Of a stretch of 64,000 nucleotides of DNA, positions 17,034 to 26,040 are shown in pieces. The notes beneath the pieces are model-generated. The model did not search any database, was not told the origin of the DNA, and saw nothing but the letters and a program-made list of their open reading frames with translations. The translations under genes and the position numbers were made by a program. The stretch covers positions 1,426,001 to 1,490,000 of the forward strand of contig NZ_CP043909.1 in NCBI RefSeq assembly GCF_008630915.1, given 5' to 3'. The DNA is from Acinetobacter suaedae (lineage in GTDB: Bacteria; Pseudomonadota; Gammaproteobacteria; Pseudomonadales; Moraxellaceae). The first letter of the stretch is position 1. Each line of letters opens with the position of its first letter.

Positions 17034-18572
17034 ATGTGTGGAGTTGTTGGGATTGCCGGTAAATCGCCAGTGAACCAAATGTTATTTGATGCTTTAACGA
17101 TGTTGCAACATCGGGGACAAGATGCAGCGGGGATCGTAACTTGCCATCAAGGACGTTTGTTTCTCCGTAAAGACAATGGAATGGTACGTGATGTTTTTCA
17201 CACCCGCCATATGCGTGCATTGTTGGGAAATTATGGAATCGGTCATGTACGTTATCCAACGGCCGGTTCATCAAGCAGTGCCGAAGCACAGCCTTTCTAT
17301 GTGAACTCTCCATACGGCATTACATTGGCGCATAACGGTAACTTGACCAATGCGATAGAAATTCATGATGACCTGTTCAAAACAGACTTACGTCATATGA
17401 ATACTGATTCTGATTCTGAAGTTTTACTCAATGTATTTGCGCACGAGTTACAGAAAATTGGTACGTTGAATCCAACATCTGAAGATATTTTTCATACCGT
17501 TTCGCGTGTGCATGAACGTTGCAAAGGTGCTTACGGTGTAGTCGCTATGATCACTGGGCATGGCCTAGTTGGCTTCCGTGATCCAAATGGTATTCGTCCA
17601 TTGATCTATGGTTCACGTGAGACTGATCAAGGTACAGAGTATATCATTGCATCTGAATCAGTTGCGATCACTGCACTTGGTTTTAAAATTGAGCGTGATA
17701 TTGCACCAGGTGAAGCAATCTTTATTGATAGCGAAGGTCAGTTATTCTCGAAGCAATGCGCAGTAAATCCAGAATACCGTCCATGTATTTTTGAATACGT
17801 TTATTTTGCTCGTCCAGATGCAACAATTGATGGGATTTCGGTTTATAAAGCTCGTTTGAAAATGGGTGAAAAGCTTGCTTATAAAATCCTCAAAGAATGG
17901 GGTGAAGAGCATGACATTGATGTTGTGATTCCTATTCCTGATACGAGTCGTACTTCTGCTTTAGAGTTGGCAAATATTCTTGGGGTAAAATTCCGTGAAG
18001 GTTTCATGAAAAACCGCTATATCGGTCGTACCTTTATTATGCCAGGTCAACAACAGCGTAAAAAATCTGTACGCCAAAAATTAAACCCAGTTGAACTTGA
18101 ATTTAAAGACAAAAATGTTTTGTTGGTGGATGACTCAATTGTACGTGGTACAACGTGTAATGAGATCATCCAAATGGCACGTGATTCTGGTGCGAAGAAA
18201 GTATTCTTTGCCTCTGCTGCACCTATGGTGAAATATCCAAATGTGTATGGTATCGATATGCCAGCTAAATCAGAATTAATTGCTTCTGAGCGTAGTGTAG
18301 AAGAAATTCGTGAAATTATTGGTGCTGACCGTTTAATCTTCCAAGATTTAGAAGACTTGAAAAATGCGGTGCGTACTAGCAAAGTACCAGATCTAAGAGA
18401 GTTTGATTGCTCTGTTTTTGATGGTGTGTATGTTGCAGGTGGTATTAATCAACAATATCTGACAGATCTTGAGCAAAAGCGTAATGATACAGCCAAGAAA
18501 AATGCAGATGGCTATATCGATGTGAATATTGATGCAGCTTCCGTTGATTTAACGGGTATTCGAGAAGCATAA
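17034..18572 (+). CDS. purF: Amidophosphoribosyltransferase
   Basis: First committed step of purine synthesis: PRPP + glutamine to 5-phosphoribosylamine. The 512-residue protein begins MCGVVGIAG, where Cys2 becomes the N-terminal nucleophile after Met removal. It has the glutaminase-domain NGNLTN motif and the C-terminal PRTase PRPP loop [13 protein letters not shown]. There is no propeptide, as expected for the enterobacterial-type enzyme without an iron-sulfur cluster. GAGG lies six bases before the ATG. It is followed by a strong terminator. Confidence 0.97.
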   Translation: MCGVVGIAGKSPVNQMLFDALTMLQHRGQDAAGIVTCHQGRLFLRKDNGMVRDVFHTRHMRALLGNYGIGHVRYPTAGSSSSAEAQPFYVNSPYGITLAHNGNLTNAIEIHDDLFKTDLRHMNTDSDSEVLLNVFAHELQKIGTLNPTSEDIFHTVSRVHERCKGAYGVVAMITGHGLVGFRDPNGIRPLIYGSRETDQGTEYIIASESVAITALGFKIERDIAPGEAIFIDSEGQLFSKQCAVNPEYRPCIFEYVYFARPDATIDGISVYKARLKMGEKLAYKILKEWGEEHDIDVVIPIPDTSRTSALELANILGVKFREGFMKNRYIGRTFIMPGQQQRKKSVRQKLNPVELEFKDKNVLLVDDSIVRGTTCNEIIQMARDSGAKKVFFASAAPMVKYPNVYGIDMPAKSELIASERSVEEIREIIGADRLIFQDLEDLKNAVRTSKVPDLREFDCSVFDGVYVAGGINQQYLTDLEQKRNDTAKKNADGYIDVNIDAASVDLTGIREA

Positions 18573-18586
18573 TTTTCTTATATCTA

Positions 18587-18612
18587 GAAAAGCGGGAAAT
18601 TCCCGCTTTTTT
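18587..18612 (+). terminator. Rho-independent terminator after purF
   Basis: AAAAGCGGG and CCCGCTTTT arms with a short AT loop and T-run, 15 bases downstream of the stop codon. Confidence 0.85.
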
Positions 18613-18667
18613 ATTTTATGATAGACATTAAATTTACCTATAAACAATGTAATCAGGAAAATTTACA

Positions 18668-20557
18668 TTGAAAGAAATGAGCCATTATTTAATTGAAAAT
18701 AAAAGTATTGCATGGTCAATGAGTTTTTGTTGGCTTGCGATGCTATTGACGGTTTTTATTCTCAATTTAATCTTAGGTTTAGTGGTTCATTTTTTTGATT
18801 ATACACAGCAAATTTGGTGGCATGTCCTTAGCCCATATTTTATTGCGCTATTGTTTTTCGTGCTAGTTTGGTCCGTTGGGGCTGAATTTTATGTGTTACG
18901 TGAAGGGGGGCATTCTCTTGCTAAGCAATTAAAAGCCCGCCGTTTGGTTTATGATGAAAGTACACCTGAAGAAAGTACGGCTTTAAAAGTTGCTGAGCAA
19001 GTTGCAAAAAGCTTTGCAATAGAAACGCCTGCAGTTTATGTTCTGCCTGATGAAGTTGGCGTAAATGCTTTAACAGCAGGCTTCAAGTCTCAAGATATTG
19101 TGATTATTTTAACTTGGGGGGCTTTGCAGAATCTTGATGAATTAGAACTATATGGTTTGTTAAGTTACGAGTTCAATCAAATCTTATCAGGTGAAGCGGT
19201 AGAAAATACCAAACTCAAAATTTTATATAGCGGCTTAACTACTTTTAGCCAATGGGGGAGTAAATTAGCCCAAGCTGGCTATAACCCTTATGCAACGAAT
19301 CGTCGCAATAAATTCGAGACAATCTTTGTGGCGATTGGAGGCGTGATTTGGCTAATCGGCAGTTTAGGGATACTAATAACACGTTTTATTAAATATCTAA
19401 CCTTAAGTGGTCGTACTTTTCGTAATGATTTGAAGACAATGCATTTAATGAATAACAATGCCAATATTCAGACGTTATTACGTATCTATGTGCATCATTC
19501 GGGTTCTCAGATCCATAGTGCATATTCTGAATCTATTTCACATATGTGTTTTGCGAACTCTCTCAGTCCGCAAAGCTGGATGAATATTCATCCTAGTATT
19601 AAAGACCGTATTTATGAGTTGAATCCAACTTTGCTACAGGACTTACAACTAGAAAATTTACGAAAGTTACGTAGTCGCCCACTGTTTAGTTTATTTCGCT
19701 CATTAGAGGAAGAAATAACAGATGCAACTACACCTTGGAGCTCTCCTCAGCCATTACCATTGCTGCGTTTGTCTCCGATCAGCTTTGCTTTAAATGATGC
19801 GATTAAACCGTTAAATCCTGAGCTGCGAAAAAATAAGAAGCGCCCAGAACTGATTCAAAGAGCCATGCAAACAGCGACAGGCTCTCGTGAAGTCATGGTT
19901 GCGATTTTAATGATTCGACAATATCGTGAATTTATTCCACAAGATGCACCTGTAAGCCATGCGATTGTCGATGCATTACTTCATCTTGATGGTCGTATTC
20001 ATGTGCAGATTTTCCACGATGCTTGTAAGAACATTGGGCATATGCCAGCGAGTATTGCACGCCAGTTTTTAACTAAATTAGCCAATATTATTCAGGCCGA
20101 TGGTGAGGTTGGTCTATTGGATGCTTTGTTGTTGGAAAAAGTGAAGCATGAATTGAATTTGATGCCTGCTCATTTACCTACATCATTTGAGGAAGTAAAG
20201 TCTCAGATTGTTCATTTGATTGATGCTTTATTGCATGTGCAACAAATTAATAGCCCTAATCAGTTAGAAGTCCGCGAGCGTATTTTAAGATTTATCTTAA
20301 CTGACGATGAAATGCAGATTTATGCTGATATTTCAGATGAGCCTTTAGATTTAGCTGAGATATTGAATGACGTGTCTGGGCTGTTGCTACGTGATCGTCT
20401 GAATATTCTTTCAATCGCAGAGCGCTGCTTATGGAGTGATCGAATTATTACTCAAGATGAACTTGATGTTTTGGAGTTGTTATATTGGCGTTTAGGTTTT
20501 GACACACAAGAAGTCGTTGAGCAAATGCTTAAGAAAAATAGTTTAATGATTATTTAG
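18668..20557 (+). CDS. Membrane M48-like protein with degenerate active site (pseudopeptidase)
   Basis: A 629-residue membrane protein laid out like the large M48-family membrane metallopeptidases. It has two N-terminal membrane helices (about 18-42 and 55-75), a VYVLPDEVGVNALTAG segment, the former active-site helix, another membrane helix near 222-245 and an IHPSIKDRIYELNP box. Where homologues have HEFSH it reads Y167-E-F-N-Q171, and the downstream third-ligand region reads RTFRND (249-254) instead of an E-x-x-AD form. All three zinc ligands therefore appear lost while the general-base Glu168 remains. The frame is intact, so the protein is probably kept for a non-proteolytic role such as scaffold or chaperone. 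The last 200 residues form a helical domain. TTG at 18668 has AGGA at good spacing; ATG 18677 is the alternative. Confidence 0.75.
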   Translation: MKEMSHYLIENKSIAWSMSFCWLAMLLTVFILNLILGLVVHFFDYTQQIWWHVLSPYFIALLFFVLVWSVGAEFYVLREGGHSLAKQLKARRLVYDESTPEESTALKVAEQVAKSFAIETPAVYVLPDEVGVNALTAGFKSQDIVIILTWGALQNLDELELYGLLSYEFNQILSGEAVENTKLKILYSGLTTFSQWGSKLAQAGYNPYATNRRNKFETIFVAIGGVIWLIGSLGILITRFIKYLTLSGRTFRNDLKTMHLMNNNANIQTLLRIYVHHSGSQIHSAYSESISHMCFANSLSPQSWMNIHPSIKDRIYELNPTLLQDLQLENLRKLRSRPLFSLFRSLEEEITDATTPWSSPQPLPLLRLSPISFALNDAIKPLNPELRKNKKRPELIQRAMQTATGSREVMVAILMIRQYREFIPQDAPVSHAIVDALLHLDGRIHVQIFHDACKNIGHMPASIARQFLTKLANIIQADGEVGLLDALLLEKVKHELNLMPAHLPTSFEEVKSQIVHLIDALLHVQQINSPNQLEVRERILRFILTDDEMQIYADISDEPLDLAEILNDVSGLLLRDRLNILSIAERCLWSDRIITQDELDVLELLYWRLGFDTQEVVEQMLKKNSLMII

Positions 20558-20565
20558 TTGATTAT

Positions 20566-21372
20566 ATGGAAAACATGATATTAATAAAAATGAATGCCCG
20601 TGATTTGATTGTAGATTTACTTTTAGGTTCACAAGGACGAGCAATTTCAATCAAACAGATTATTATCGCAGCAAAACTGTTTGAGATTAGTGAAAATAGT
20701 ATTCGAGTGGCGGTAACTCGTTTGTCTAGCGAGGGTGTGATTGAAGCTATCGAGCGTGGTGTGTATCAATTTACACATCGATCTCATGAATGGGCTGATG
20801 TCATGTTGAATCGAAAACGTGGTATTAAGCACACTAAAGTTTGGAATCATCAATATCTTGCAGTTTTTACCGGTGGGCTTGGGCGTGTTGATCGAACGGC
20901 ACTACATCGCCGCGAACGTGTTCTGAAACATTTCGGCTTTAAGGAACTGGAACAAGGGATTTTTATCCGTCCCGATAACTTGGCGATTGAATTTGATGAT
21001 TTGATCATCGAACTCAGAAACTCTGGTCTGGAGGAAAATGCAAGAGTCTGCCAAATCAATCACTTTGATGCGCATACAGCATCGAGTATCCCAAGCTTGT
21101 GGCCCACTGAAATCTTAAATCAGAATTATAAAAAATATAGTCAAATGATTCAGGAGTGGTTGCTCAATGTGCAGCAATTAGATTTGGAAGAAGCAACCAA
21201 AGAGTCTTTATTGTTAGGCCGCCAAACAATTTCCTTATTGATGAATGACCCTTTATTACCAGAAGATTTTGTGGATGTGGCTGGGCGTAATCAATTTGCA
21301 GCAAGTGTACAACAACTTGATCAAACAGGCTTGGCACTTTGGGCAAAGTTTTATGAGCTAAATACAGCTTAA
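20566..21372 (+). CDS. PaaX-family transcriptional regulator
   Basis: A 268-residue regulator with an N-terminal winged helix (about 10-70: NARDLIVDLLLGSQGRAIS then ENSIRVAVTRLSSEGVIE). It also has the PaaX central and C-terminal domains, including the RREVLKHFGF-like RRERVLKHFGF segment. The founding member represses phenylacetate degradation in response to phenylacetyl-CoA. No paa genes occur in this window, so its target is probably different. The nearest candidates are the desaturase gene 120 bases downstream and the M48-like gene eight bases upstream, with which it may be co-transcribed. Confidence 0.85.
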   Translation: MENMILIKMNARDLIVDLLLGSQGRAISIKQIIIAAKLFEISENSIRVAVTRLSSEGVIEAIERGVYQFTHRSHEWADVMLNRKRGIKHTKVWNHQYLAVFTGGLGRVDRTALHRRERVLKHFGFKELEQGIFIRPDNLAIEFDDLIIELRNSGLEENARVCQINHFDAHTASSIPSLWPTEILNQNYKKYSQMIQEWLLNVQQLDLEEATKESLLLGRQTISLLMNDPLLPEDFVDVAGRNQFAASVQQLDQTGLALWAKFYELNTA

Positions 21373-21414
21373 TTTTTTATCTAAAAATATTACAATAAAT
21401 CTATTTTTAATTTA

Positions 21415-21442
21415 TTGACAGAAATATTACATGGTTTAAAAT
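21415..21442 (+). promoter_or_regulatory. Predicted sigma70 promoter of the desaturase gene
   Basis: TTGACA at 21415-21420 and TAAAAT at 21437-21442, 16-base spacer, about 54 bases before the ATG. The direct repeat AAATATTACA occurs at 21385-21394 and again at 21422-21431 inside the spacer, 37 bases apart, suggesting a regulator site. Confidence 0.6.
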
Positions 21443-21495
21443 AAAATTAATATTTATGTAAATACAAAAATAAGATGTGAAGGACGGATGGGAAT

Positions 21496-22479
21496 ATGAA
21501 TACACAAGTCGCGATTAGTGATTTATTTAGCCGTGATGAAATCACTGATTTGACCAGAAAATCAGATTTGCATGGTAGTTGGGCTGTTTTTTCAACTTGG
21601 GCCGTAATTGGTGGTACCTTTGCTGTTGTTGCAAGTTCTTGGGAATATTTACCAAATTGGGGGAAGTTATTGTTGTGTATTGCTGCCTTAGCAGTTTTGG
21701 CTGGGCGTCAGTTAGCACTTGCCATTATTATGCATGATGCTTCACATCAGAGTTTATTTAAAACAAAATGGTTGAATGACACTTTAACGGATTGGTTATG
21801 TGCACGTCCGATCTGGAATGATTTGCATAAGTACCGTGCTCATCACATGCGTCATCATAGTAAAACTTCGACAAAAGATGATCCCGATTTATCGTTGGTC
21901 GCTAGCTTTCCAACCTCAAAAAAATCCTTGATGCGTAAGTTTGCACGCGACCTTGCTGGTATTACTGGATTCAAGTTCGCAGTCGGACGAGTTCTGATGG
22001 ATATTGAAAAAATGGAGTGGACGGTTTCGAATGATCGTCGTTGGATTTCACAAGAAGGCAGGCATTGGTCAGATTATCCAAAAGCTTTTTTTAAGAATAG
22101 TGGCGGAGCGATCATCACGAACGCAGCTTTATTTACGGCGTTATGGGCAGCAGGTCATCCTAAATTATATGGGCTATGGATACTCGCATATCTAACACCG
22201 TTTCCATTATTCTTGCGTGTACGCTCTATGGCCGAGCATGCAGGGATGCCAAGTAGCAAAAGTGCTTTGATGAATACTCGTACGACTAAAGCAGGTTATA
22301 TTGCACGAGCTTTGGTTGCACCGATTCATGTTAATTATCATAAAGAACACCACTTGATGGCAGCAGTACCTTATTTTAAATTGCCTAAAATGCATCAAAT
22401 GTTGCGTGAGCGAGGACATGTATCTGAACCACCGACATATTGGCAAGTATTGGATGAGCTTTCTAAAAAAGAAGATTAA
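21496..22479 (+). CDS. Membrane fatty acid desaturase
   Basis: A 327-residue integral membrane di-iron desaturase that introduces a double bond into acyl chains or a related lipid. The three histidine boxes are visible: HDASH (about residue 83), HKYRAHHMRHH (about 112-122) and NYHKEHH (about 280). Pairs of hydrophobic helices lie before box 1 and between boxes 2 and 3. The ATG follows GGGAAT. The upstream promoter carries a 37-base-spaced direct repeat and the PaaX-type regulator gene lies immediately upstream. A hotdog-fold protein gene follows 35 bases later and may be in the same transcript. Regiospecificity and substrate cannot be inferred. Confidence 0.9.
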   Translation: MNTQVAISDLFSRDEITDLTRKSDLHGSWAVFSTWAVIGGTFAVVASSWEYLPNWGKLLLCIAALAVLAGRQLALAIIMHDASHQSLFKTKWLNDTLTDWLCARPIWNDLHKYRAHHMRHHSKTSTKDDPDLSLVASFPTSKKSLMRKFARDLAGITGFKFAVGRVLMDIEKMEWTVSNDRRWISQEGRHWSDYPKAFFKNSGGAIITNAALFTALWAAGHPKLYGLWILAYLTPFPLFLRVRSMAEHAGMPSSKSALMNTRTTKAGYIARALVAPIHVNYHKEHHLMAAVPYFKLPKMHQMLRERGHVSEPPTYWQVLDELSKKED

Positions 22480-22514
22480 GTTGAAAACCAAAGATTGGGA
22501 TTGGGGGTTACAAG

Positions 22515-22928
22515 ATGGCGAGTAAGCAAGAAATTATTGAGTTTTTAGCTCAAGAATTTCCGCAAGCACTTAGAAAATGCACCATTGAAGCGATTACGGA
22601 TAAGGGCGCTGAGTTGCTCTATCAAGTCGATCAGGATGATTTACGTCCTGGTCAGACTGTTTCAGGTCCAACCTTAATGTTGGTAGCAGATTTCGTTTTA
22701 TATGTCGCTATCATGGGACATATGGGCTTGGTCGCGATGGCTGTCACAACGAATATGACCATAAATTTTTTTCGAAAACCCAAAGCAGATCAGAATATAC
22801 GAGCTGTTTGTAAACTGATTAAAGTGGGAAAAACATTAGTTACAGGTGAGGTTTGGATATATTCAGGAGAAGAGGAAGAACCAGTAGCGCATGTGATTGG
22901 AACTTATGCACTTCCAAACAAACCCTAA
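22515..22928 (+). CDS. PaaI-type hotdog thioesterase family protein
   Basis: A 137-residue single-hotdog protein similar to PaaI/YigI-type acyl-CoA thioesterases. The central helix region GQTVSGPTLMLVADFVLYVAI corresponds to the conserved HG-G-x-x-x-x-x-D pattern, here with Ser-Gly-Pro in place of HGG. Asp is retained, so activity is plausible but not certain. The MTINFFRKPK strand and the GEVWIYSGEEEEPVAHVIGTYALP strand are typical. It follows the desaturase gene closely; a role in acyl-CoA or acyl-ester handling with the desaturase is inferred only from position. Confidence 0.8.
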   Translation: MASKQEIIEFLAQEFPQALRKCTIEAITDKGAELLYQVDQDDLRPGQTVSGPTLMLVADFVLYVAIMGHMGLVAMAVTTNMTINFFRKPKADQNIRAVCKLIKVGKTLVTGEVWIYSGEEEEPVAHVIGTYALPNKP

Positions 22929-22991
22929 CCACATTTATGGCTAACAATATGAAATATCTAAAAACATAACAACATTATAGTATGCGGATGA

Positions 22992-23038
22992 GTCAGAACA
23001 TGCTAAAACTAAGGATGTTCAAATTTATTTGTTCTGAC
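22992..23038. repeat. Nine-base inverted repeat ahead of the TelA-like operon
   Basis: GTCAGAACA at 22992-23000 and TGTTCTGAC at 23030-23038 are perfect complements 29 bases apart. An inner pair, GAACAT and ATGTTC, is nested between them. The second arm ends 14 bases before the start codon. It may be a paired operator or a leader hairpin. Confidence 0.5.
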
Positions 23039-23052
23039 ATTATTCGGTAAAC

Positions 23053-23829
23053 ATGACCACTTCGCTAGACCTCATACCATTATCGCAAATTGAAGTAGAC
23101 CCAGAGCGTATCTTGGCAATCAAGCGTAATGATTTACTGCCTTTATTTAATGATCCTCATCATTTGAATCATTATGCTGATCATTTGGTGCAAGCTCAAA
23201 GTGTGTTATTAAATGGGGTTGATCCTAAATTAAACCAGCAGTTGAGTGAAGTGATTACACAAATCATTACTCAGTTATCGCAATCTAAAAAATATTTGGG
23301 TGGACGACGTTTTAACGCAATACAAAAATGGTTGGGAATTGATATTGAATATGATGCGGGTCAGGTCAAATACCTTAAAGATCTAGATCAGCTAATACAA
23401 CAAGCCAATCATTTAAGCCAAAAATTGCAGATCGAAATCCAAAAGTCTCAAGCGAGATTGCAGCAGGTATTAGGATTGAGAGAGCAGATGGCGGTTTATA
23501 TTGTCGCAGCAGAAGAGTTTCTAAACGAATATCCAGAGTTTAGTAAACCTCAGAGCTTGGATCATTTTGTAGAACGCCTTTCAAAAAAAATTAATACTTT
23601 GCAAACGCTACAAACCAGTAATGATATCGCAATAAAACAAATGCAATTGTCTCAACATTTATCTTTTAGTCTATTAGATCGTTTTAAAGAAGCACAGCAA
23701 GTTTTAATCCCTGCTTGGCAATACCATTTAAAGCAAAGTCGTGAATCAAACTCATCGGCAGTGCTTGAACAGCTAGATAAGAGCAGAGAAAATTTAATCC
23801 AAAATCTCAAAAAGTCATTACAGAAATAA
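23053..23829 (+). CDS. Diverged TelA-like coiled-coil protein
   Basis: A 258-residue, soluble, largely helical protein with heptad-like stretches (about 105-150 and 170-210) and no membrane segment. By eye it resembles the TelA protein encoded next to it. Both contain a M/LxxYIxAA element, then a long helix of the L-QxLQ-s type. Both end in a helix reaching a PAW motif (LIPAWQYHLK here, TLPAWKNQIS in the neighbour). It looks like a shortened paralogue. It is the first gene of a three-gene unit with short gaps (12 and 26 bases). Function unknown; TelA proteins are linked with tellurite and toxic anion resistance. Confidence 0.7.
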   Translation: MTTSLDLIPLSQIEVDPERILAIKRNDLLPLFNDPHHLNHYADHLVQAQSVLLNGVDPKLNQQLSEVITQIITQLSQSKKYLGGRRFNAIQKWLGIDIEYDAGQVKYLKDLDQLIQQANHLSQKLQIEIQKSQARLQQVLGLREQMAVYIVAAEEFLNEYPEFSKPQSLDHFVERLSKKINTLQTLQTSNDIAIKQMQLSQHLSFSLLDRFKEAQQVLIPAWQYHLKQSRESNSSAVLEQLDKSRENLIQNLKKSLQK

Positions 23830-23841
23830 AGAGGGGACATC

Positions 23842-24972
23842 ATGTCAAATTCAGAATTGATACAGTCATCGAATGAGCTGGTGGAAAAACCAGAACAACG
23901 ATTTGAACGACTAAATTTAAAAGAATTAGGCTTACAACCGCAAGATCTTGCTGAAGTGATGAATGCACACAAAGAGCTTGCTGAGATCAATACTACTGTT
24001 GTGGCTGAATACGGCAAAAATATAGCGACTAAAACTTCCACTTATACGGATGAGTTGCTTAATCTTGTGCAAAACAAGGATTTGGATGCCACAGGACAAA
24101 AATTAAATGAAGTGGTGCAGGTCGCACAACAATTGAATACATCGAGTATTTTAAATAAGTCCAAAAGCTCAGGTTTCTTTGGAGGGTTGCTCAGTAAAAT
24201 TAAAGGAGCTAAGCAAAGTTTTGATCAGCACTTTAATACAACTAAAGAGCAAATTGATGCATTAGTTAAAGAAATTGAAAGCTCTCAGTCTGGTTTGAAA
24301 GCACGTGTAGGCACACTAGATAAAATGTTTGATGCTGTTCAAGAGGAATATAAACAGCTTGGGGTCTATATTGCAGCTGGACACCTGAAGCAGCAAGATA
24401 TTCAGCAACAAATTTCGACGCTGACGACGCTGGAGCAAGATCAAAAGACGACCCAGCAAATTTATGATTTAAATCATTTAGCGAACAATCTTGAAAAACG
24501 TGTAAGCGATTTACAGATTCTACAGCAATCTGCGATGCAGACTTTACCGATGATTCGTATTATTCAATCGAATAATTTAATGTTAGTCGATAAGTTTTAC
24601 GCGATTAAGAATATTACGCTACCCGCTTGGAAAAACCAGATTAGTTTGGCAATTTCATTGCAAGAACAAAAGAATAGTGTGCAGTTGGCGAAAGCAATCG
24701 ATGATACGACCAATGATTTATTACGCCGTAATGCTGAGTTATTGCATCAAAATTCTGTGGATACAGCGAAAGCTAATCAGCGTTCAGTGATTGATGTTGA
24801 AACCCTTGAACATGTACAAAACACCCTCATTAATACTGTGAATGATGTGATTCAAATCCAAAAAGAGGGTATGCAAAAACGTGCAGAAGCAACAACGCGA
24901 TTGCGGGTTTTGCAAGAAAATTTGAATCATTTAGTTTTAGAAAATAGTGGGCATAATCCACCTAAAGTCTAA
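23842..24972 (+). CDS. TelA-family toxic anion resistance protein
   Basis: A 376-residue soluble helical protein of the TelA family (KlaA/TelA of plasmid tellurite resistance, YaaN of Bacillus). Family traits visible are the amphipathic helical pattern throughout, the GFFGGLLSKIKGAKQSF segment near 110-130 and the LGVYIAAGHLK helix. The LPAWKNQISLAISLQEQ segment and the terminal ETLEHVQNTLINTVNDVIQIQKEG region complete the pattern. The biochemical activity of TelA proteins is not established; many genomic copies are linked to envelope or antimicrobial stress rather than tellurite. GAGGGGA precedes the ATG. It follows its shorter paralogue by 12 bases and precedes a membrane-protein gene. Confidence 0.88.
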   Translation: MSNSELIQSSNELVEKPEQRFERLNLKELGLQPQDLAEVMNAHKELAEINTTVVAEYGKNIATKTSTYTDELLNLVQNKDLDATGQKLNEVVQVAQQLNTSSILNKSKSSGFFGGLLSKIKGAKQSFDQHFNTTKEQIDALVKEIESSQSGLKARVGTLDKMFDAVQEEYKQLGVYIAAGHLKQQDIQQQISTLTTLEQDQKTTQQIYDLNHLANNLEKRVSDLQILQQSAMQTLPMIRIIQSNNLMLVDKFYAIKNITLPAWKNQISLAISLQEQKNSVQLAKAIDDTTNDLLRRNAELLHQNSVDTAKANQRSVIDVETLEHVQNTLINTVNDVIQIQKEGMQKRAEATTRLRVLQENLNHLVLENSGHNPPKV

Positions 24973-24998
24973 TTTTTCTCGTATGAAAGGAAAGATCA

Positions 24999-25919
24999 TT
25001 GTCACCTATAGATGATTTAAATGTTCAACCAATTGAGCAACGTTTAGCGAGTTTACGACAGAGACAGCGTCATTTGACGATTTGGTTTGTATGCCTTACT
25101 ACATTTGCACTCGTTATGGTTGCTTCTTTGTTTTTACAAAAAGAGTTTATCTATCGGTTCTTTGATCTTTCATTACATGTCCAGGCTTTAGATTTACCTT
25201 ATAGCGTTCAAGAGCTAGTTCCTTTTAAGCAACCAGTCGATTATTTTTTTAATTTATTGTCTTGGGTAGGATGGTTATTTTTAAAGCTTTTAGTTTCCTT
25301 TATTGGTGCTTTTTTATTACTAAGTTGGATAAAAAAAATTGGCTTTTTTCAACGCCGCTTGCAAGCTTGGACACAGCGTATTCTGGCGTGGATTATTGCT
25401 TTTATCTTACTTTGGTCAGGTTTGAGCTATCTACAATACGATTGGAAAGATGAAACGGAGCAAGCCTATCAACAGTGGATGAGTTATAAGAGTAATATTA
25501 TTGAAAGTCAGATTGCTCAAGACTTGCAACAAGCTCGTGTCCCCTCAGCAGAAAAAGCTTATGTTCTAGCTCAAGTCGCTTTAATGCATCGACCTGTAGA
25601 TCGACAAACAGCAAATGTTTACGTCAATCAGCTGATTAATATAGAAAAAAATAGTCCAACTCAGTTCAAAGATTATAATTTCAAGCCTGAACAATTATGG
25701 GTAATGCAGCGACAGTTGTATGGAAAAAGTGTTACGCCAATGACCCAATCATTGGAGCCTCGTGTTCAAAAAGCCGAAAAAACGTCTCAAATTGTCAATC
25801 TGTTGTTATTGGTGTTGAGCTTTATTTTTATCAGTTTAAGCATCTTTTTATTTATATTGGCGAAGCATTTAAAAACTCGTCGCCAGCGTATCGAACGAAC
25901 ACTACATCGCATTGATTAA
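24999..25919 (+). CDS. Multi-pass membrane protein of the TelA-like operon
   Basis: A 306-residue protein with four predicted membrane helices (about 28-48, 84-108, 124-142 and 262-288) and a hydrophilic loop of about 115 residues (145-260), probably periplasmic. A basic R/Q-rich start (RLASLRQRQRHL) and basic end (KTRRQRIERTLHR) suggest both termini are cytoplasmic. No known family is recognised. TTG at 24999 is the likely start, with a strong AAAGGAAAG just upstream. Its position after two TelA-like genes suggests it is their membrane partner. Confidence 0.72.
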   Translation: MSPIDDLNVQPIEQRLASLRQRQRHLTIWFVCLTTFALVMVASLFLQKEFIYRFFDLSLHVQALDLPYSVQELVPFKQPVDYFFNLLSWVGWLFLKLLVSFIGAFLLLSWIKKIGFFQRRLQAWTQRILAWIIAFILLWSGLSYLQYDWKDETEQAYQQWMSYKSNIIESQIAQDLQQARVPSAEKAYVLAQVALMHRPVDRQTANVYVNQLINIEKNSPTQFKDYNFKPEQLWVMQRQLYGKSVTPMTQSLEPRVQKAEKTSQIVNLLLLVLSFIFISLSIFLFILAKHLKTRRQRIERTLHRID

Positions 25920-26040
25920 AATTTAAAAAACCGATTAAACTCATAAAAACATACTGTTTCCTCTATGCTGAACTTTTGCGTACTATAGCCCCATGAAATT
26001 AATTTAGCCGACTTGAACTGCTTAGAATTTGGAGATTTGC

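Noticed and set aside
23652..24041. Minus-strand open frame of 129 codons across the junction of the two TelA-like genes
   Set aside because: Ser/Cys/Phe-rich translation typical of an antisense shadow; both plus-strand genes are well supported.
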